NCBI GenBank assembly: GCA_033398695.1
Contig: CM065811.1
Location: 116,297,501 to 116,361,500, forward strand
Direction: 5' to 3'
Origin: Orobanche coerulescens
Taxonomy: Eukaryota; Streptophyta; Magnoliopsida; Lamiales; Orobanchaceae
DNA: 64,000 bases
Position numbers and translations under genes: made by a program
The notes under the pieces: model-generated
The model's input: only the letters and a program-made list of their open reading frames with translations
Told to the model about the DNA's origin: nothing
The model's database searches: none
In this document: positions 1 through 14,245 of the stretch, piece by piece
How the letters are laid out: every line of letters starts with the position of its first letter
Numbering within the stretch: the first letter of the stretch is position 1

Positions 1-209
1 CTTATAGATTGCCTCCTGGGTCTCCAGTTGGATTCCCAAAGTTGTTGTTGATACTGCACTGCGACCTATTTTCTTGATGGGTAACAGGGCTCCTGTATCC
101 AATATCTAGGCGCGCTGTACTGAAAGTACTGCCGTGCGAGCCTTTGATATTTGGATACAGCCTTCCTTCTGAACGGCTGTTGGCGCTGTTGATATGCTCG
201 GGGAGCATC

Positions 210-1100
210 CTATTGAGTACGCCTTATAGGTCTGAATGGCTGGTGATTCCGCTGTCTGGAATATGACTGTGGTGGCGGAATGGCAGGCTTTGCTATTCGC
301 GGTTCAACTGGTTCCTTCACAGGACTCGAAACTTCTTCCGATACAGGAATGGATTCCTCACTCCTGACGAATACCGTACTAGATTTTTCTTTGTTGGAGA
401 ATGAGTTGTACCCTAAGCCACGTTTATCATGAGCATGTTACCCAGTGCTTAGGATCTCTTCCATTATATTAGAGGATTTCTCGAAAAAATTTAAGATTGT
501 CTCTAATTCTCCTTCACGTTTCTCGAGAGATTTTACTTTGGCTTCGAGTAGAGCCAAATCATTTGTATTGCTTTCAAGATGAGACTTAGTCTCATTTAGA
601 TCTTGAGCAAGTTGATGATTGCTCTCCATGAGTTTTTCCAAATTGATTTTGCTGTTTTCGCAGTCGACAGACATATTTTCGTAATTATCCTTCAGCAAGT
701 TGTTTTCTTCTTTCAGCTCTAAGTTAGAAATTTCAAGCTATATGTTTTCTCTTTTCAATATCTCATGGGCCTTTTGAATGTTATTAAATTCATTCAACAT
801 GTTTTCAAAGGTATGAGATGTATTTACAGGAGTAGTCGAGGTAGAGCTTACCTCATCATCATCGCCGTCTTCATTTTCCTCGTTAACTTTGGCTATAGAG
901 CACATGTAGGCTCTATCTTCTAGCTCATCATCAGACGAGTCACTGTCAGTGACCACCTGAAGATACTCAGTCTTTGTTGATGCGGGTGTAGCTTTTGATT
1001 CTCCAATGAAGGCCTTGAGTTTGTTCTTCATCCTGTTTCTCCAGTCATCAAACTCGTTAATAGAAAACATTGGTACCTTGTTAATCAGTGAGGTATCCAT
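210..1100 (-). pseudogene. gag: Copia gag remnant with in-frame stops
   Basis: One minus-strand frame runs from the methionine at 1100 to a stop at 210-212, broken by stops at 738-740 and 438-440. The N-terminus (MDTSLINKVPMF, then a W-x-NRMK motif) is the start of a plant Copia gag. After about 32 residues it jumps to an acidic Asp/Ser/Glu-rich segment, so most of the capsid domain appears to be deleted. A Glu/Lys/Leu-rich coiled-coil segment (about 450-700) follows, then a GLGY motif near 400 and a Pro-rich tail. The stop at 738 is TAG where Gln would fit, as expected from C-to-T decay. A second frame continues over 2-208 and may be the gag to protease spacer. The product would be nucleocapsid-like structural protein, now dead. 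Confidence 0.72.
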
Positions 1101-1197
1101 GTCTAAGAATAGAAAAGATAACGAAGTTTTCAAAAATAAAGTGATTTTAAGGATCTGATTCAGTTAAAAATACGACTGATTCTTTTTAGAATCAACC

Positions 1198-1209
1198 GCT
1201 TCGATACCA
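1198..1209 (-). other. primer-binding site of the Copia element
   Basis: On the minus strand this reads TGGTATCGAAGC, two bases after the end of the LTR. It resembles the initiator-tRNA-Met primer site TGGTATCAGAGC with changes in the middle. It fixes which side of the LTR is internal, and so the element's orientation. Confidence 0.75.
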
Positions 1210-1211
1210 CT

Positions 1212-2548
1212 TGTTGGTCCACTAGAAGTATACAAGATACAACTTGGAAAGTGTTTTAAGTAACAAGCTGTACGTTTTTCGAATTGAAGTGCGTAGCAGA
1301 AGTCTTGCAACAGTAAGATGCTGTCGATACAACAACTCGGTCTAATCTCCTGTTAGCTTGGTGCATACAGGGTTTTGCAGTGTATAATTGTATAAATCAC
1401 AGTGTATGAAACAGTAACGGCGAAAGGTAAATATCACAGTATTTAAGTGGTTCGAGGTAAACCTCTCTACGTCCACTGGTCCTCCACATAGGAGTAAAAC
1501 GTTTATTATAAATACTGCGTACACAACTATGTATTTATAATCAAATCAATCCTTGTATCATTCACACAGATAGATACAAAGACTGTCGCTTTCAACCGTT
1601 CACACAGATTGGTTAAAGCTTCCTTCTTGACTTGCTTCTTCACATACAGTTCCAAAGCTTCGTCCTTATTCGTCCCACATAGGTCAGAATAACTTGTTGA
1701 GTTCACACAGAGCTCAGTTTTTACACAAAGGTAAAAGGTAGGTAACCAGGTAAGAACAACAGCTTGAATATGAAGTTCTTGAGCTGATGATGGCTGTTCT
1801 TGATGACTAAGTATGTTTCTTATTTCTCAGATAATGAATGATGCTAGAAAGAAATATACTTGCTCTTGTAAGCTTGATCTGATGATAATGAATATTCAGT
1901 CTTTCGATGGTTTGAATATCGCTTGTAAGCTTGTATATATTCTACTTGTTTGATCTTCAAACTCTGGGGTATAAATAGTCTTCTTGGATGTATCCGTTGA
2001 GATAGATCCGTTGAGCAAGATTCTGTGACAACTTGATAGTTGACTTGAATAGACCAGGATCCGGATATTGCGGTATTTGAAGATCTTTGTCGGCTTCAGT
2101 ATTTAAATACTTTATACTTTCAGTATTTAAATACTTCTTTATCAAACGGGACTTGACTTTAGCGAATACTAAAGATTCCTTTCCAAACGGTCTTCAGTCC
2201 TGTTTCGAAGGGTATTTGAAGGTCTCAGTACTTTTCAGCTTGAATACTGTATCCATTTGCGCTGTAGGCTATAGAGTAGTTCGATGCTGTATGGAAAAAT
2301 GCTGTATTCGGATAGCTTCCATACTTGGCGTTTACTTAGGCTTTGTTGCTTTATCTTGGTAGCACGAGAGCTCGCTGTATGCTGGCGCTATGAGAAGGTC
2401 TTTTATACAGGATTGACAACTTCGATCGGATTTTTTTTGATACAGTTGCTTGCTGTATGGTGGGCATTTTTCATCTTGCTGTATGCTAGCTTGCTGTATT
2501 AAGCTTTGTTGTTTGGTATTTATCAAAACAACATTGTTTTTCCCAACA
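1212..2548 (-). repeat. 5' LTR of the Copia element
   Basis: About 1.34 kb bounded by TGTTGG on the left and CCAACA on the right (plus strand). The upstream half, 2090-2510, is built from short repeated words: GCTGTAT or CTGTATG recurs many times between 2280 and 2505, and CAGTATTTAAATACTT is repeated in tandem at 2096-2136. A TATA-like CTATTTATACC lies near 1972-1980 on the minus strand, downstream of these repeats as expected for a promoter array in U3. No open frame inside looks like a gene. Confidence 0.75.
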
Positions 2549-3098
2549 TTTATGTTCGTCATAATAAACAATACGGTGTGGTATAATTCTCAAGTTTACA
2601 TAATAACCAAATTTATTAACGGTATCACGAACACTACTCTTCTGTCAAGTATCAAATTGCAGCTTTAGTTATTTCCTTTCAAGAAGGAACGATCGGGCCG
2701 AAGTGAGAAAGGGGCCAAAAGAAACATCGAAATGGCTCCTTCAAACATAGATTTATGTGTCAGTAAGGGTCTAGAGTAGGGTTCCATTACTAGTATGAAG
2801 AAGTGACTGAAGTCACGAACTCATACTTCATCATTAGTGGTTTGAGCTTCTAGCTCTCGACTTTACTCGTCTTCAGGCAATATGTTTAATTATTGTGGAC
2901 GTAGTCGCCCAGATAGAGCTGCATTTAGAGTTCCTTACCTCTCTACTAGCCATGGTTCCATTGCTCCTTTTCTTAGTTTGGAAATAGAGAGACCGATACT
3001 GGTCCTGCAGGAGAAGGATGTCGCGGATTGCACAAGCCATAGATGACGATATGAACAGGCATCGTGCATTAAGGGAATAAAGCAGCTATAGAAAGATA
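2549..3098. other. unassigned DNA between the Copia LTR and the CACTA
   Basis: About 550 bp between the Copia LTR and the left end of the first CACTA. It continues at 47467 once the CACTA is removed. Short open stretches exist on both strands but none resembles a known protein. No repeat, terminal repeat or RNA gene was seen. Confidence 0.5.
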
Positions 3099-3880
3099 CA
3101 CTACAGGAAAAATGCAATCAGACAACACTAATCAGACAACAGTCGGCCGAAAAAGTGTTGGCTGAAATTATCAGACAACGGATTATTTTCATCCGAAAAA
3201 ATATTGTGTAATCCAAGTACATTACAACGGTTTAAAAAACGTTGTCTAAAAAAACCAATCAGACAAGGCTTTTTGTTGATGGTGTTGTACAAACTTGGAG
3301 GATTAGACAACTGTTTTAAAAATATATTGTAGGAATTAGCTTAAGACAATGCCACGTTAAGCTGTTGTTGAAACAAGACGAGCCTTTTTAAATATGTTTG
3401 TTTTATTTCATTTCACACAATGTGTCATGAAACCGTTATCTAAGGCACGTACTTTATTATACCAGAAAGACACATGTTACTTCATTAATGTGCCATGTGG
3501 CACAAAAAATGTTATTTTTCCGCTAATACCACATAGCAAAAATTCAGACAATATTTTCTTCACAAAAAAACTATTGTGTGAGATATATTAATACAACAGT
3601 TTTGAAAATAATAAAACACTATATAACAATTTAAACGTTGTCTTAACTACTTACATACGACGAGTTATCCCCAAAGCGTTGTGTGTGCCTATTTTAGACA
3701 ATAGATATCTTACAACGGTATTACGTGTGTAACTATTGTGTCGTTTCCACTCATATACCACACATGTGTTTAAAAAATGTTGTCTATTAAACACTAAAGG
3801 TCAAAAATTACCTTTTTACTATAAGACAAAATTTACGATCTTGATAGTTTTGTTAAAAAAATATATTGAATAAACATAAA
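3099..3880. repeat. left terminal and subterminal repeats of CACTA 1
   Basis: After the 17-bp end, short words based on CAGACAAC and its complement GTTGTCT recur in both orientations, with AT-rich spacers. Subterminal arrays of this kind are the usual transposase-binding regions of CACTA elements. The same word family is found at the opposite end (18341-19069), which supports pairing the two ends. Confidence 0.75.
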
Positions 3881-5470
3881 AAAAATTAATTTTTTATGCA
3901 TGACTAAAATTGATAGATCTTGACATTCGTACGATTGGATCTTCGAGAAGTATTTTTAAAAAAGTAGAAACAAAAATTCGGGACAAAGCATTAGTTACGA
4001 GTACTAGACAATTTAGTAGTCCTACTAAGATCTCAAACCAAATTAATTTTTTATCTTAGAAAATTGGGAACATTACTAAATTATATATATCTTGAAATCC
4101 GTACGGTTGGATCGTCAAGAAGTAATTTTTAAAAAAATAGATACAAAAATCTGGGACAAAGTACTAGTTACGAGTACTAGTCTATTTAGTAGTGCCCTAA
4201 TAAGATCTTAAACTAAATTAATTTTTTATTTTTTGAAAATTTAGGAACATCACTCAATTAGATATATCTTGACATCCGTATGGTTGGATCGTCGATAAAT
4301 ACTTTAAAAAATTAAAAACAATAATCCGGGACAAAGCATTAGTTACTAATACTAGTCAATTTAGTAGTGGTTCGCTAAGATCTCAAACCAAATTAATTTT
4401 TTATTTTTGAAAATATGGGAACATCACTCAATTAGATATATCTTGACATCCGTACGGTTGGATCGTCGATAAATACTTAAAAAAAATAAAAACTATAATA
4501 TGGATAAAGCATTAGTTACTAGTACTAGTCAATTTAGTAGTGGTTAGCTAAGATCTCAAACCAAATTAATTTTTTGTTTTTGAAAATTTGGGAACATCAC
4601 TTAATTAGAGATATCTTGACATCCGTACGGTTGGATCGATGATAAATATTTTTAAAAAAATTGAAATAATAATCCGTGAAAAGCACTAGTTAATAGTACT
4701 AGTCAATTTAGTAGTGGTTTGCTAAGATCTCAAACCAAGTTAATTTTTAATTTCTTGAAAATTTGGGAACATCACTCAATTAGATATATGTTGACATTCG
4801 TACGGTTGGATCGTCGAGAACTATTTTAAGAAAAATAGAAACAAAAATTCGGGACAAAGCACTAGTTATTGTACTAGTCAATTTAGTAGTGGCTTATTAA
4901 GATTTCAAACCAAATTAATTTTTTATTTTTTGAAAATTTTGGAACATCACTCAATTAGATATATCTTGACATCTGTACGGTTGGATCATCTAAATATTTT
5001 AAAAAAAATAGAAACAATAAATCGTGAAAACCACTAGTTACTAGTCAATTTAGTAGTGGTTTGATAAGATGTCAAACCAAATTAATTTTTTATTTTTTGA
5101 AATTTGGGAACATCACTCAATTAGATATATCTTGACATTTGTACGGTTGGATCTTCGATAAATATTTTTAGAAAAATAGAAACAATAATCTGTGAAAAGC
5201 ACTAGTTACTAGTACTAGTCAATTTAGTAGTGGTTTGCTAAGATCTCAAACCAAATTAATTTTTTTATTTTTTGAAAATTTGGGAACATCGCTTAGTTGG
5301 AAATATCTTGACATGTGTACGATTCGATCATCGATAATTTTTTTTTTAAAAAAATAGAAACAATAATTGTAACAAAGACTAGTTAGTAGATTTAAATAAT
5401 TTAAGAGTTTCTTACAAGATCTCAAACCAAATTAATTTTATGTTTTTTGAAAATTTTGGAACATCAGTCA
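3880..5470. repeat. about nine tandem units of roughly 175 bp
   Basis: Roughly nine head-to-tail units of about 163-178 bp. Landmarks repeated in each unit are TACGGTTGGATC, CTAGTTACTAGTACTAGTC, AATTTAGTAGTGG and ACCAAATTAATTTTTTAT. The units are AT-rich and diverged by substitutions and small indels. The array lies wholly inside the CACTA, between the subterminal repeats and the captured gene. No coding is apparent. Confidence 0.85.
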
Positions 5471-6303
<833 letters not shown>

Positions 6304-6344
6304 TAGTAATACTGCGAACTAGATTCTCTAATTAAAGTACATGA

Positions 6345-6659
<315 letters not shown>

Positions 6660-6662
6660 TGA

Positions 6663-6752
<90 letters not shown>

Positions 6753-6848
6753 TGAATAGATAAAGTTCAGAGTTTTTAGTTTGGACCTCTGTATATTACA
6801 TTACATTTGTTGAAGTTGATGGTTGCTAACTTCTTTATTATCTTGTAG

Positions 6849-7187
<339 letters not shown>

Positions 7188-7268
7188 TAACTGCCCAGTA
7201 AGTTAAATACAAGTTCCAAAGGAATCAATCACCCATGAATCTTATATACTGTTTTTATATTTGCTTGA

Positions 7269-7475
<207 letters not shown>

Positions 7476-7750
7476 TGAGATTATTTTATCTGAGTTATAT
7501 TGTACAGCGTGGAATCTGTACAGTATGGATAAAATAAATAAGGGACTGAGATGTCAGTATTGGTACAATTGACGTATTTGGTAGACAAATACAATTGAGG
7601 ATATCGTGTATCAGATTATCGTACTTTCGATATGGAGTATATCGTATAAGAATGTTATTGGATCCAGTATATGTATTCAGTATGCGTGTATGCATATCCG
7701 GTATGTCGAGATGGACAGGAACAATTGGATTTTTGTCTAAGTATAGAGCC

Positions 7751-8158
7751 TTAACGTACGTTAAGATTTTGATTTAACGTACGCTAAGTTTGTACGTGTT
7801 ACGTACGTTATGCATAAGGCATTACGTACGTAATGAGAGAATCAGGCAAGTCCGAGTCGTGGTCGGCAGGTGGGCCCGGTGTCGGCAACGGATATGGACA
7901 GCTGAGTCAACGTACGTATTACGTATGCTATACAGGGTGTATTACGTACGTAATACGAGCTTTTACCGTAGCAAGTCAACGAACGTATTACGTATGTTAT
8001 GATGAAATTGTTACGTACATAAGCATGTTAACAAAACAGGTCAGTTAGTTTTGGGATGAGGTTACGTACGCTACGTGGGACGAGTAGCGTACGCTAAAGA
8101 GCATTACGTACGTTAATTATGAAGGATAACGTACGTAATGAGTTATGCAGTTTATAAA
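7751..8158 (+). promoter_or_regulatory. U3 palindrome array and TATA box, element A 5' LTR
   Basis: About twelve self-complementary words of the form TTACGTACGTAA or TTAACGTACGCTAA, in two groups separated by a GC-rich linker (about 7845-7905). The array stops a dozen bases before TATAAA at 8153-8158. The position suggests a promoter-proximal enhancer. The binding factor is unknown. Confidence 0.7.
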
Positions 8159-8216
8159 TTGAAGTTCGTTCTTTCATTTCACTTCAGCACCTCACTTCGT
8201 TTTTCGACTCTAAACA

Positions 8217-8253
<37 letters not shown>

Positions 8254-8981
8254 AGCTCTCCTAAGTCGATTTTGAGCTTGAAGACTTGGATTTGAGGCTT
8301 GGATATAGAGCTATGGTTGATTCTTGAAGTAATTGCTAGTGTTTTCATCTTCTAAAAGGTAAGTTGGATAATCCTCCATTTCATTTTGGATTTTTGATGT
8401 TGTTATTGATGATTGATTCATATGAAGATGATTAAGGGCTTGGTGTTACGATTCTTGAGGATATATGAGGTGTTTGTTGAAGGAAGATGATGATATGTTG
8501 GTTTATGTCTTGAATATGTTGAATATGATTATGAAATCATAGAGTTCTTGATGTTCTTGGTATTGTTGTTGCGATTTTTGACGTTAGGAAGATCGTATGT
8601 TGAAGAACATGATGATATAGACCTTGAATTATGATTAGGGATTGTTTAGATGTTAGAAAACATCGGATTATGTTGTTTTACGGGTTATGAACGTGAATTC
8701 GGACAGTTCATGTTCTTGAAGAACTATTGAATTATATATGTCATGATTTTATAAGAAATGGAATTTGGAAAGGTTACGGATGATTTTGGAATATGATTAT
8801 TCATGATAATAACCGGTAAATTGTTCTACAAATTTACCAATATGAACAAGAAGGAATCTTGTTGATTCGTGTTTAAAGATTAAAGTTGGAATCGAATATG
8901 TTATGAAATCCTTAATATCGAGATGAGTTGATCATTGATATGATGAAAGTGTTAGTCGATACTTGGAATGCATACCACTGT

Positions 8982-9050
8982 ACAGCATTAGCGCACGCTA
9001 ACGGCAGCAACTTAGCGCATGCTACGTTATACGTTTAACGTACGCTAAGT
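8982..9050 (+). repeat. second small palindrome group, element A 5' LTR
   Basis: Words such as TTAGCGCACGCTAAC and TTAACGTACGCTAAG recur about 850 bp downstream of the TATA box. The 3' LTR copy (15060-15150) has one extra unit. Confidence 0.7.
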
Positions 9051-9875
9051 AGGCAGACAATGCAGTCTTTTTGTGTTGTGATTATGAATTCGTGATGGTT
9101 TGATTTGGTTTGTTCAGACTGCGTTTAATCGAGGTTTTTATTGAACCGTTGAGTTGATTGGTTGGTCGTGTCATTTGTTGATCGTTATCGGATTGTTGTT
9201 AATTTATTATTGCGATAGGTTGCGATAATCGATCGGTGATTATAACCGTATATTGCGGTCATGTTCAAGCATGTTCGTGAATTGCGTGGTTAGGACTGAG
9301 GAGCTCGTAGATGAAGGCAATGAAATTGGTAGCGGCTTCATCATCGTTGTATCGGTATCGAGACAAGTTATTACTTGCTCAGTTATAATATTTAATGAAT
9401 GGTTTCGGTTTCATTTCGTTTATAATGCATATAGCGATGATTATTATTGTGAACTCGGGGTATTTGGATTGTATATCGTTCTTCCGATTCTGGGAGGTAA
9501 ATCATAATGTATATGATTTATCTCGGTTATTGGTATGTTCGGGTATCTAGGTTACATTGCGATAAAAACGAGGATATGAGTATCTATAGTCCATGGTACA
9601 TTTGGATCGCCGAGCATCGAGGATAATCGCCGGTGATGATTTGACATTGAGATTTCTCCTGAAGGATTCGGGACAATATCTTAGTTTAATTCGGTTTAGT
9701 ACTGATGATGTTGATCATCAGGTTGTCATTTATGTTGCCGAACATGAGGTCGTCCTAGTTGTTTATCATAGTGACGTTTCATGTTTTGATTCATATGTTG
9801 TTCATGTTGATGAACATATTGATTTGCATATGTGTATGCATAATTGCATTGTTTATGTTGTAAATGATCCGAAGG

Positions 9876-10200
9876 GATAATCACGATCTATGCTGAGGGC
9901 GCTGGATCGGATGTCCACCATGCGTTGGTTCGACGGGATCATCATGGGGATCTATGCTGAGGGCGTTGGATCGTTGGATAGGTTTTCCACCATGCGTTGG
10001 TTCGGCGGGATCATCATGGGGATCTATGCTGAGGGCGCTGGATCGTTGGATTACCAGTATTGTGTTGATGGAATCTTGTGAATTCGCATCATTGATTTTA
10101 TCATGTGTTGTTGTTCATATGTGTATTGTTGGTTATCCACCTTATGATGATCTGATAGGATCATCAAGGGGATCTATGCTGAGGGCGCTGGATCGTCGGA
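9876..10200 (+). repeat. minisatellite in the transcribed part of element A 5' LTR
   Basis: Units of about 66 bp containing GGGATCATCATGGGGATC, TATGCTGAGGGCGCTGGATC and CCACCATGCGTTGG, three in tandem and a fourth partial unit near 10157. Open frames across it are a by-product of the repeat and are not called as genes. Confidence 0.8.
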
Positions 10201-11119
10201 CTTCCATCGAGTATACATCATTATTATTGTTGTGATCATATTGACGTTGTCATATGAGTATGCATGTATAGGTCTTGTGTTAGGACCGTGCCTGCATGTT
10301 GCATTGATCTGATTTGGGATTAGACGGATATGAATGTCGTGGTATTGTGCATCTCGAGGTATGTTCCGTATTCCCCTTGGTATTTGTCTTTGTTGGACAA
10401 TCGGTTTTTGTGTTGAGACTTGATGATGTCACCCGACGGATTTGGGTTGGATAGAGTTAGTGGATTTTCATAACAGTGAGTTATGATGACGTTTTGAGGA
10501 TTTTGGGGTATTGTGTGAGACAAAGTACGAGATGTGAATTTTGGTAGAGTTATGACGATAATATTACATTGATCGTATTCTTATTTTTTTTGTATTCTCA
10601 TTGGTATGTAATTATTAATGTGATGTGACGGTTATCATTGTTGGATATTATGGCTGACCCCGTCGTGGGCTTTATTTTTAAGTTCTTTGGATATCGATCT
10701 TGTAGCGGTCGTGAAGAGATGAGCTTCCCGGAGGATACTGGCTAGGGCATGTTTTTATGAACTGAATTCCTGATTAGTTATTGTATTCCGCTGCTAGAGT
10801 AATTTTACTTGGTTGTCCTTTCTGCTGCGTGAGTATTTTAAATGACTTTTTGATATCTAGTAACTTGAGTTACTTTGGAAATCGTTTTCTAAACTATTGA
10901 GTTTCGGCCATTGGGCCTTGCCCTTTTCAAAATGAGGTTTTACGACGCTTTTGTTAAACGAGTTTTATAACGTCTTCGAATATTTTTAAAGATAGTACTG
11001 TCGTTAGCCTCTTGGGCATTTGTAAATGTTTGCGAAAATTTCTTTTAGCCTTGTGGGTTCCATCTCGGGGCCCACATCGCTGTAATATTTCCGGTTAAAT
11101 TTGGGGGTGTTACAGAATA

Positions 11120-11131
11120 TGGTATCAGAGC
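11120..11131 (+). other. primer-binding site, element A
   Basis: TGGTATCAGAGC, the exact initiator tRNA-Met complement used by most plant gypsy elements, five bases after the LTR end. Confidence 0.9.
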
Positions 11132-13530
11132 TTAGTTTGAGAAAACCTAGGCAATCAGGTCGAGTTGGGTCGTGTTTTTGTCGCGTCATTCGAGTGTTCG
11201 ATTAACAAATATTAGAGCCTTGAGTTTTTGTTGTTCACTGAGGTTTGTGCGTATAGATTTGCCAGTATAGTACTGGTCTTGTTATAAACTTTTACAAATG
11301 GTGCTAGCGTATTTCTTCGGATAGAAATGTGTCGTATTCTCGAGTTGAACTGATTTTTGCAAAATGCGTGTTTTGAAAATATCTGTGTCGAGTATTTTCT
11401 TGAGTCGAGACATGTGCTAGTATCACGGGGAATCGTCGGCTTCACGATCTGTAAGTTTTTGGATTTTTGAATTGCATTGAGATTTAATGCCGTTCTAAGT
11501 TGATATGCTTTGAGATTCGGAAGAATATTATGCGTTGTTTTATGAGATGACAGAGTTGGGATAGGATTGATGATCTTGAGACGCTATGATTTTGGAAATC
11601 AATATGTCGGTTAAGTTTTGGAACAGAATTGTACATTTGGGAGAAATGTTGTGGACGGTTGAGAAAAACATGTAGTCATGTTAATTCATTTTTGAGATAT
11701 ATGAACTGCTTTTGAGCATTTGAAAATGATACTTTTCAAAATGAACGTTTCATGAATGTTTTACGGAAAATGATTTTGGGCCGAGACCCAATTAATTTTG
11801 AAATAGTTAAACTTCTTGTAATGCGGAACAAGATACGAGCCGAGACCCTAATGTTTCAAAAGAAAGCTTTTCTGTTTTCTAAAATTCCCGAGATTTGTAA
11901 AACACTTTATCAATTGTTTATCTATTTTATTACTGCCTTTCGGGGTTTTGGTTCATTGGTTCAAATGAAACTTCTCGGGAAATCTTTCGCTGTGTTGATT
12001 TGTTTCAATGTTTTGTCATAACATAGTTGAGGTGACCCAAGATGGGTTAATGATTGACGTTGCGAGTCATATATGGAAAAAGGAGTTTTTATCGGAGTCT
12101 ATATATTGAGGTTTTGGAACTATATCGTGTAGTTTTCCGATGGAATGTCAATGGATTGGTGACGAATCGAAATTGGTATACAGGAGTAAGGATGTAATCG
12201 AGCATTTGCATAATTCCATTCTATTTAAATGTATGTTTTCGAAAAGAATTTTTATCGAGAAATTGACGTAAACAAATCGATTTAATTTTTCGAAAATTGA
12301 TTTTGTAATCCTGCGAGAATTTATGTTGAGTTTTGGAATTTTTGAAAGAATTTTAAAATTTTTTTTGTCTTCGTGGCAAGAATATATGATTTCAAACTGG
12401 TTTTGAAAATGTGATTGATGTACATACGTATTTAGTGCATAATGCATATCGTGGTGAAGTTCTGAATGAGATTCACGAACTGTATAACACACTAATGGTA
12501 CTATGAAAAGAGATTCGAACTTTAGTATGGCAGTTCGATTATCTAGGGATGATCGGTTGATCTATCGAATGAGAGAAATATACTGCGTGTGGTAGATTCA
12601 TGCACAGAATGTAATCTTGAAACTTTGGATTTTGTGAAACTGGAGCATATGTGCTAGGTGGCTCTACTGATGTGATGGTAGCACCTTTTGAATTTTGAGC
12701 AGTACTGATTAGTCATTCCCACTCCATGTATGATTTGGGATATTCGCCGAATTGCGACTGGTTGTTTGTATGCCTGAGAGGTTCGTTCATCAGTCAATTG
12801 TGTTTATTGAGATCCACTGTATGTGATTGGCGTGTCGTTTTGAGAACTTTATTCGTTTGTATATTGGGTTCTGTGGTTCTGTGTTGATCGTGTTGGAACT
12901 TACCGTTTGAAGGTATTCTCGATTATCGTTGACCGTTCGTTGGTCGTATTGGAGTTTATCATGTTGATGATATTCTCGACTGTGTTTTGATCTCTGGTTG
13001 GTCATATTGGAGTTTATCATGTTGATGATATTCTCGATTGTGTTTTGACCTCTGTCTGGTCATATTGGAATTTATCATGTCGATGATAAATTCGGTTGAC
13101 CATTGTTGGTGATCATCTGAACGTTCGGATTTTATGTCGGTGTTTCGGTATTCGTGTCGTTGTTTTGGGCAGTTGTTTCGCAGATATATTGTTTATTATT
13201 TGTCTTATCGGAATTGGGACTTGATTATGTAATCAGGCAGACAGGATTTGATTCGGGCAGATTGTTTCATCCGAAGATGATATATTTTTTGTTGAGACTC
13301 AAGGAATTGTGATTGTAAGCGTATTGGGACTATACAATGAGATCACTTGCTAGTATCTCAGGAGATCGTCGACCTGCGTATTTGTAAGTGTGCTCTTTTG
13401 GTTATTCAGTAATGAAGATGATTGATCGTGTTGTAATAGTTTTGAAATATTTTGGTTGAACGGTATGTTTGTTCGTTTTTATGATGGATTGCAAGTTCCG
13501 AGGCCGAAACTTATTTTAAGTGGTGTAGAA
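11132..13530 (+). other. internal region of element A, no coding
   Basis: 2.4 kb with no frame resembling gag, protease, reverse transcriptase or integrase on either strand. It begins with a leader resembling that of Tekay elements (AGCTTAGTTTGAG) and ends with a degenerate polypurine-like stretch AAGTGGTGTAGAA before the 3' LTR. Between 12890 and 13090 a roughly 60-bp unit with TGGTCATATTGGAGTTTATC is repeated about three times. Confidence 0.75.
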
Positions 13531-13836
13531 TGTAATATCCGGAATTTCTACTACTGTTGTTTGAGATTATTTTATCCGAGTTATATTGTACAGCGTGGAA
13601 TCTGTACAGTATGGATAAAATAAATAAGGGACTGAGATGTCAGTATTGGTACAATTGACGTATTTTGTAGACAATTACAATTGAGGATATCGTGTATCAG
13701 GTTATCGTACTTTCGATATGGAGTATATCGTATAAGAATGTTATTGGATCCAGTATATGTATTCAGTATGCGTGTATGCATATCCGGTATGTCGAGATGG
13801 ACAGGAACAATTGGATTTTTGGCTAAGTATAGAGCC

Positions 13837-14245
13837 TTAACATACGTTAAGATTTTGATTTAACGTACGCTAAGTTTGTACGTGTTATGTACGTTATGCA
13901 TAAGGCATTACATACGTAACGAGAGAATCAGGCAAGTCCGAGTCGTGGTCGGCAGGTGGGCCCGGTGTCGGTAACGGATGTGGACAACTGAGTCAATGTA
14001 CGTATTACGTACGCTATACAGGGTGTATTACGTACGTAATACGAGCTTTTACCGTAGCAAGTCAACGTACGTATTACGTACCTTATGATGAAATTGTTAC
14101 GTACGTAAGCATGTTAACAAAACAGGTCAGTTAGTTCTGGGATGAGGTTACATATGCTACGTGAGACGAGTAGCGTATGCTAAAGAGCATTATGTACGTT
14201 AATTATGAAGGATAACGTACGTAATGAGTTATGCAGTTTATAAAA
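13837..14245 (+). promoter_or_regulatory. U3 palindrome array and TATA box, element A 3' LTR
   Basis: Same arrangement as in the 5' LTR, with TATAAAA at 14239-14245. Several words differ from the other LTR by CG to TG or CA changes, for example CATACG for CGTACG, as expected from loss of methylated cytosines. Confidence 0.7.

Larger units (their letters stand above)
1..2548 (-). mobile_element. Ty1/copia retrotransposon, 5' LTR and gag (cut by left edge)
   Basis: A minus-strand Copia element enters from the left edge. The window holds its 5' LTR, primer-binding site and a decayed gag; pol and the 3' LTR are outside. Read on the minus strand the LTR begins TGTTGGGAAAA and ends GGACCAACA, the usual Copia form. 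The second LTR is missing, so the target duplication cannot be tested; the flanking bases just outside the LTR are TTTAT on the plus strand. Assignment to Copia rests on the LTR ends, the primer site and the gag features. The lineage within Copia is not resolved. Confidence 0.82.

Noticed and set aside
1198..1209. tRNA gene fragments at the primer-binding sites
   Set aside because: Only the 12-base complement of the tRNA 3' end is present next to an LTR. No tRNA body, box A or box B was found.
12148..12492. A 114-codon minus-strand frame in the interior of element A
   Set aside because: AT-rich, no domain or similarity, antisense to the element; most likely chance.
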